Source: Selenomonadaceae bacterium (GTDB lineage Bacteria > Bacillota > Negativicutes > Selenomonadales > Selenomonadaceae). From it: a DNA stretch of 9,014 bases. Shown one piece after another: positions 5,611 to 9,014 of the stretch. The stretch lies in NCBI GenBank assembly GCA_016280345.1, contig JAEEGN010000184.1, forward strand, positions 1-9,014, read 5' to 3'. Both the position numbers and the translations under genes were made by a program. Within the stretch, counting starts at the first letter, position 1, and each line of letters starts with the position of its first letter. The notes under the pieces are model-generated. The model searched no databases. It had not been told where the DNA came from and saw only the letters and a program-made list of their open reading frames with translations.

Positions 5611-6849
5611 TTACATTCCCAGATAGGCGCGTTGCTCGGCGGTCAGCTCGTCAATGGCGACGCCCATGGATCCGAGCTTGATGCGGGCGATGTTCTCGTT
5701 GATCTCGTCCGGCATCAAATAGACGTCTTTCTTCATCTCCTGATGGTGCTGCAGGATATGCATGGCCGAGAAGAACTGCACGGCGAAGGAGAGGTCCATG
5801 ATTTCCGCCGGGTGGCCGTCGCCGGCGGCGAGGTTCACGAGACGGCCCTCGGCCAGCAGGTAGATTTTCCGGCCGTCCTTCTGCAGGAATTCCTCGATGT
5901 TGTTGCGGACGGTGCGGCGGGAGGCGGACTGCGCCTCGAGCTCGGGGATGTTGATCTCGACGTCGAAGTGGCCGGAGTTGGCGAGGATGGCGCCGTCCTT
6001 CATGGCGGCGAAATGGCGGCTTACGATGACGTCCTTGTCGCCGGTCAGCGTCAGGAAGATGTCGCCGATCTTCGCCGCCTCGTCCATGGGCATGACGCGG
6101 AATCCGTCAAAGACGGCCTCGATGGCCTTGATGGGATCGACTTCGGTGATGACGACGTTGGCGCCGAGCCCCTTGGCCCGCATGGCGCCGCCTTTACCGC
6201 ACCAGCCGTAGCCGGCGATGACGACGGTCTTGCCGGCGATGACGAGGTTCGTCGTCCGCATGATGCCGTCCCAGGTGGACTGGCCGGTGCCGTAACGGTT
6301 GTCGAAGAGGTATTTGCAATAGGCGTCGTTGGCGGCGATCATCGGGAATTCCAGCTCGTTTTTCGCGGCCAGGGACCGCAGGCGGTGGACGCCGGTGGTC
6401 GTTTCCTCGGAGCCGCCGAGGAGGCCCGGCAGCAGCTCGCGGCGGCTGGTGTGGAGCATGGAGACGAGGTCGCCGCCGTCGTCGATGATGATGGTGGGCC
6501 TGATGTCAAGGGCCTTGTCGAGGAAGGTGTTGTACTCCTCGTCGGTGCAGCCGTGCCAGGCGAAGACGTTGACGCCGCTCTCCGCCAGCGCCGCCGCCAC
6601 GTCGTCCTGGGTGGAAAGCGGGTTGCTGCCGGTGACGGCCACCTCGGCGCCGGCGTTTTTCATCACCTGCGCCAGATAGGCGGTCTTGGCCTCGAGGTGG
6701 ATGGTCATGACCAGGCGCTGCCCGGCGAAGGGCTTCGTCTTCGAGAAGTCCTCCTCGATCTTCCGGAGCACCGGCATGAAGTTCTTCACCCAGGCGATTT
6801 TGTCACGCCCCGACGGGGCCAGCTTGCTGTCGCGGATCATTGATTCCAT
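5611..6849 (-). CDS. ahcY: S-adenosylhomocysteine (or S-inosylhomocysteine) hydrolase, archaeal/Thermotoga type
   Basis: A 412-residue NAD-dependent thioether hydrolase, clearly in the adenosylhomocysteinase family. The NAD site is GYGWCGKG (213-220). Catalytic residues match human AhcY: DDGGD (123-127), SEETTTG (147-153), K179, D183 and GHFDVEI late in the chain. It is the short archaeal/Thermotoga form: NRYGTGQST has Thr188 where the human enzyme has Cys195, NLAAGDGHP replaces the usual NLGCAMGHP, and the chain stops at AEQRAYLGM without the K-P-x-x-Y-R-Y tail. In the adenine pocket, IHLEAKT (50-56) has Glu53 and Lys55 where human AhcY has Thr57 and Glu59. This change, with mtaD 16 nt downstream, suggests S-inosylhomocysteine as an alternative substrate (inference). 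The start at ATG 6849 has AGGAGG 7 nt upstream; a second in-frame ATG at 6840 has a worse spacing. Confidence 0.95.
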   Translation of the reverse strand: MESMIRDSKLAPSGRDKIAWVKNFMPVLRKIEEDFSKTKPFAGQRLVMTIHLEAKTAYLAQVMKNAGAEVAVTGSNPLSTQDDVAAALAESGVNVFAWHGCTDEEYNTFLDKALDIRPTIIIDDGGDLVSMLHTSRRELLPGLLGGSEETTTGVHRLRSLAAKNELEFPMIAANDAYCKYLFDNRYGTGQSTWDGIMRTTNLVIAGKTVVIAGYGWCGKGGAMRAKGLGANVVITEVDPIKAIEAVFDGFRVMPMDEAAKIGDIFLTLTGDKDVIVSRHFAAMKDGAILANSGHFDVEINIPELEAQSASRRTVRNNIEEFLQKDGRKIYLLAEGRLVNLAAGDGHPAEIMDLSFAVQFFSAMHILQHHQEMKKDVYLMPDEINENIARIKLGSMGVAIDELTAEQRAYLGM

Positions 6850-6890
6850 GTCTTTTCCTCCTAAACGGTTTCGATTTGCGGATGCGGTTC

Positions 6891-6931
6891 ATTATACCTT
6901 CCATTATAACAGATGGCGCCCGGTTTGGGAA
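6891..6931 (-). promoter_or_regulatory. Promoter of the ahcY-mtaD operon, two -10 boxes
   Basis: On the minus strand TTCCCA (6931-6926) is separated by 17 nt from TATAAT (6908-6903), which also carries an extended -10 TG (TGTTATAAT). A second TATAAT lies 6 nt further on (6896-6891) and could be an alternative start. The predicted leader to the ATG at 6849 is only about 40-50 nt, too short for a known SAM or SAH riboswitch, and none is visible. Confidence 0.7.
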
Positions 6932-6947
6932 AGTCTTTTCCGGGAGC

Positions 6948-6984
6948 AAAAAAGGCGGCTCCGCGCTGCCGGAGCGCGAAGCCG
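6948..6984 (-). terminator. Intrinsic terminator of the minCDE operon
   Basis: Read on the minus strand, CGGCTTCGCGC pairs with GCGCGGAGCCG (11 bp, one G-T wobble) around a seven-base loop, then CC and six T (6953-6948). It begins a few bases after the minE stop and ends just before the ahcY promoter, so it insulates the two operons. Confidence 0.9.
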
Positions 6985-6990
6985 TTCGTA

Positions 6991-7281
6991 TCAACGCTTT
7001 TTCAGCTTTACTCCGTGGCCCTTCATGCTGCTCACGGGAATGTTCGCCACCAGGGCGACGGAGTTGGCGTCGTTTTCCAGCCGGATTTCCATGGCCTGGG
7101 TGTCGATGTCCATATAGCGGGCGATGACGTGGATGATGTCGTTCTTGATGCGGTCCATGATCTCCGGCGAGATGTTGGCGCGGTCGTTCAGGAGAACGAA
7201 CTTCAGGCGCCTTGCCGCCACGTCGGAGGACCGGCCGCTGGGGGAGCTGCCGCCAAATAATTTCTTCAGTGCGTCGAGCAT
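6991..7281 (-). CDS. minE: Cell division topological specificity factor MinE
   Basis: A 96-residue MinE, which displaces MinC from MinD, stimulates MinD ATPase and drives pole-to-pole oscillation on the inner membrane. Domains in order: the amphipathic membrane-targeting N-terminus MLDALKKLFG (1-10); a Ser/Gly-rich insert making it slightly longer than typical MinE (about 88); the anti-MinCD segment RLKFVLLNDRANISPEIM (about 25-42); then the topological-specificity domain ending NSVALVANIPV. The start at ATG 7281 has GGAGGG 6 nt upstream, and that ribosome binding site touches the minD stop, so translation is probably coupled. It is last in minCDE. MinE separates this organism from Bacillus-type lineages that use DivIVA/MinJ instead. 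Confidence 0.96.
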   Translation of the reverse strand: MLDALKKLFGGSSPSGRSSDVAARRLKFVLLNDRANISPEIMDRIKNDIIHVIARYMDIDTQAMEIRLENDANSVALVANIPVSSMKGHGVKLKKR

Positions 7282-7293
7282 TTCGGTCCCTCC

Positions 7294-8082
7294 TTAGTGC
7301 TTGAAGAGCTTTTTGCGGAGCCGGGTGAACCACCCGTCCGTCTCGAAGGTCTGGAAGGGGACCTCCTCGCCGCAGATGCGCCGGACGATGTTGCGGTAAG
7401 CCTGGCCCGCCTCCGAGTCTTCCCATTCGACTACGGGAATGCCCCGGTTGGCGGAGTCGACGACTTTTTCGTCATCGGGCACCTGGCCGATGCAGGGGAT
7501 GCGGAGTATGTCGTCGATGGAGGTCATGTCCAGCATCGTGCCGTCCTTGACCATCTGGGGCCGGATGCGGTTGACCACGAGCTGGCTGTCCTTGTTCTCC
7601 GCCTGAAGGCGGCCGATGATCTTGTCGGCGTCGCGGACGGCGGAGACTTCGGGCATGGTCACGATGATGGCCCGGTCGGCGCCGATGACGGCGGTCTGGA
7701 AACCCTGCTCGATGCCCGCCGGGCAGTCCACCAGGATATAGTCGAATTCGCTGCGCATGACCTGTATGAGCTCCAGCATCTGCTCCGGCTCGATGGCGGT
7801 CTTGTCCGCCACCTGGGAGGTGGGCAGCAGGAAGAGGTTCTCGTATTTCTTGTGGCGGACGAGGGCTTGCCCGTATCCGACCCGCTTCTGGACGACGTCG
7901 ACCAGCGTGTAGACGATGCGGCGCTCCAGACCGAGCAGCAGGTCGAGGTTCCGGAGGCCGGTGTCGGTGTCGATCAGGACCACCTTCTTTCCCTGCATCG
8001 CCAGACCGACGCCGAGATTCGCTGTCGTCGTCGTCTTGCCGACGCCTCCCTTGCCGGAGGTAATGACTATGACTTCACTCAT
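7294..8082 (-). CDS. minD: Septum site-determining ATPase MinD
   Basis: A 262-residue ParA/MinD-family ATPase that dimerises on the membrane with ATP and carries MinC. The deviant Walker A is SGKGGVGKTT with signature K11 and K16. D38 and D40 lie in LIDTDTGLRNLD, DCPAG is the Walker B region, and the C-terminus WFTRLRKKLFKH is the amphipathic membrane-targeting helix. The start at ATG 8082 places K11/K16 exactly as in E. coli MinD. The frame stays open to an ATG at 8112, but that would overlap minC and add 10 non-family residues. AGGTAGGA, overlapping the minC stop (8095-8093), serves as ribosome binding site, so minC and minD are coupled with a 10-nt gap. minE follows after 12 nt. Confidence 0.97.
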   Translation of the reverse strand: MSEVIVITSGKGGVGKTTTTANLGVGLAMQGKKVVLIDTDTGLRNLDLLLGLERRIVYTLVDVVQKRVGYGQALVRHKKYENLFLLPTSQVADKTAIEPEQMLELIQVMRSEFDYILVDCPAGIEQGFQTAVIGADRAIIVTMPEVSAVRDADKIIGRLQAENKDSQLVVNRIRPQMVKDGTMLDMTSIDDILRIPCIGQVPDDEKVVDSANRGIPVVEWEDSEAGQAYRNIVRRICGEEVPFQTFETDGWFTRLRKKLFKH

Positions 8083-8092
8083 CCGTTTTATC

Positions 8093-8863
8093 CTACCTTT
8101 CCATCGGTTCAATCGTAATCTGGCCGTCCTTCATGCAGGCGCGCTCCGCCACCGCCGGATTCTTCACGGCGCCGTCGGGCAGCAGGGCGATGCGGTCGGC
8201 GATGCGGATCTGGATCGGCATCAGCCGGTCGGCGATGATGAAGGCCGACGTGTCGCCGTCGGCGCCGGCGTGGACCAGGCCGCGGCAGGTGCCGCGGATG
8301 TCGATGCTGCCGCCGGCGATGATCTGGGCGCCGGCGTTCACGTTGCCGCAAATCAGCACCGAGCCCGCCGTGCGGATTTCCTGCCCGCTGCGGACCGTGC
8401 GGTTGATGACCAGCATCGGCTCCCCGGCCGGCGCGGCCTGGGGCTCCGCCGCGACCGCTTCTTTCTTCGCGGCGGGCGGCGGCGCGGCGGCCGCCCTGGG
8501 GGCGGGGGCAACGGGGGCGCCCGCCTTCGCAAGCGATTCCGCTTTCACCGGCGGTTCTTCCTTCACCGGCGGGGCTTCCACCCGCGGCAACGGTGTCACC
8601 GGGCGGCGGACCGGCGGTTTCTCCACCGTCTCCACCCGGAACAGGACGCCATGCTGGCTGAACAATTTCCGAAGCGAAGCCTCCTCCTCGGAGGAGAGCA
8701 CGCCCGGCACAAGCTGGATCACCGTTCCCCGCCGGAAGAACCGCGAGCCGGACTCCAGCTTGCGCTGGATATCGGCCCGGATGGTCTTGAACTCCGTTCC
8801 CGGCGAGAAGACGAGCTGCAAGCCGTAGCGGCTGCCCTTCAGCTGTACGATTTCCTGTCTCAT
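8093..8863 (-). CDS. minC: Septum site-determining protein MinC
   Basis: A 256-residue inhibitor of FtsZ ring assembly, recruited to the membrane by MinD. The N-terminal FtsZ-acting domain spans about residues 1-80. A Pro/Ala/Lys-rich, likely disordered linker of about 69 residues follows (81-149), longer than in many MinC proteins. The C-terminal beta-helix starts at about 150 with INRTVRSGQEI, which contains the RSGQ MinD-binding motif (158-161), then the G-rich turns V-N-A-G-A-Q-I-I-A-G-G-S-I-D-I-R-G. The start at ATG 8863 is chosen because MRQEIVQLKG fits the domain start; GGAG lies 11 nt upstream, somewhat far. An ATG at 8920 is in frame but has no ribosome binding site and adds a polar, non-family stretch; GTG at 8875 is another possibility. 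It is first in minCDE. Confidence 0.94.
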   Translation of the reverse strand: MRQEIVQLKGSRYGLQLVFSPGTEFKTIRADIQRKLESGSRFFRRGTVIQLVPGVLSSEEEASLRKLFSQHGVLFRVETVEKPPVRRPVTPLPRVEAPPVKEEPPVKAESLAKAGAPVAPAPRAAAAPPPAAKKEAVAAEPQAAPAGEPMLVINRTVRSGQEIRTAGSVLICGNVNAGAQIIAGGSIDIRGTCRGLVHAGADGDTSAFIIADRLMPIQIRIADRIALLPDGAVKNPAVAERACMKDGQITIEPMER

Positions 8864-9014
8864 TCTCGTTCGCACTCCATACGTCTGTCTTTGCCAATCA
8901 CTGGAATCATCCGGCGGCATTTCCGAACAAATACTCGCATATATCGTTTTCTACAAGATATGCGATGATTTCGATTTCACAACACTACATATTCTATAAT
9001 ACCAGAAAATCTCC
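8864..9014 (-). promoter_or_regulatory. AT-rich upstream region of minCDE
   Basis: These 151 bases contain no gene and are much richer in A+T than the coding DNA. On the minus strand a TGGTATTAT at 9004-8996 resembles an extended -10, but its -35 would lie outside the window. TTGTGA with TATCTT 16 nt downstream is a weaker candidate nearer to minC. The promoter of minCDE is probably here but cannot be placed firmly. Confidence 0.45.
8935..8965. repeat. Inverted repeat upstream of minC, possible operator
   Basis: TCGCATAT (8935-8942) and ATATGCGA (8958-8965) are perfect 8-bp inverted arms separated by 15 bases. They lie about 70-100 nt upstream of the minC start, among the promoter-like hexamers, a position suited to a dimeric regulator. 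No regulator family can be named from the motif. Confidence 0.45.

Noticed and set aside
4302..6843. Plus-strand open frames (4302-5681 and 5401-6843) opposite mtaD and ahcY
   Set aside because: Both are antisense shadows of firmly identified genes, with no family match, biased composition and no plausible separate ribosome binding sites.
6850..6902. SAH or SAM riboswitch in the ahcY leader
   Set aside because: The leader predicted from the promoter is about 40-50 nt and shows no multi-helix fold or terminator, too short for the known SAM or SAH classes.
7297..8968. Plus-strand open frames opposite minD and minC
   Set aside because: Shadow frames; the minus strand gives unmistakable MinD and MinC proteins.
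1..9014. CRISPR arrays, tRNA, rRNA, intact insertion sequences or prophage genes
   Set aside because: No regularly spaced repeats, cloverleaf structures, rRNA motifs, transposase frames or phage genes were seen on either strand.

Overview
This is a GC-rich bacterial chromosomal window. Gene content suggests a Gram-positive-lineage (Firmicutes) bacterium, plausibly a diderm one such as a Negativicute or a MinE-bearing Clostridium relative. The clues are a complete minC-minD-minE operon, strong AGGAGG-type ribosome binding sites, a zinc-ribbon (C+) ribosomal protein S18 directly after ssb, and an archaeal/Thermotoga-type S-adenosylhomocysteine hydrolase paired with an MtaD-type deaminase. The assignment is inferred from family knowledge and no species is claimed.

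Layout. (1) 1-390, plus strand: the last codons of ssb (acidic tip DDDIPF), then rpsR, closed by a clear intrinsic terminator. (2) 443-3669, plus strand: a secreted single-domain GH18 glycosidase, then a complete class B alkylsulfatase (SdsA1/YjcS family) with all its zinc ligands but no signal peptide, followed by a strong bidirectional-looking terminator. (3) 3764-4243: a stretch without an intact gene that holds decayed minus-strand pieces: the start of a YafQ/RelE-type toxin, the tail of its RelB/DinJ-type antitoxin (the two overlap by 8 nt as in a working module), and about 67 codons of a GH13 alpha-glucosidase. An AT-rich patch with a 14-bp perfect palindrome lies at the toxin break point. 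(4) 4244-6931, minus strand: promoter, ahcY, mtaD and terminator, a two-gene unit for clearing S-adenosylhomocysteine (SAH). (5) 6948-8863, minus strand: minC-minD-minE, tightly spaced, with each stop codon next to or inside the next ribosome binding site, ended by a terminator; its AT-rich upstream region with an inverted repeat runs to the window end.

How they work together. The most interesting module is ahcY-mtaD. AhcY carries a lysine where canonical SAH hydrolases have an adenine-contacting glutamate, and it is co-transcribed with an SAH/MTA-family deaminase. This fits a route in which SAH is first deaminated to S-inosylhomocysteine and then hydrolysed to inosine and homocysteine, as described for Methanocaldococcus. 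This is inference and competes with plain SAH hydrolysis plus separate MTA/adenosine deamination. MinCDE places the division site. The GH18 enzyme probably acts on cell-wall or spore-type glycans outside the cytoplasm.
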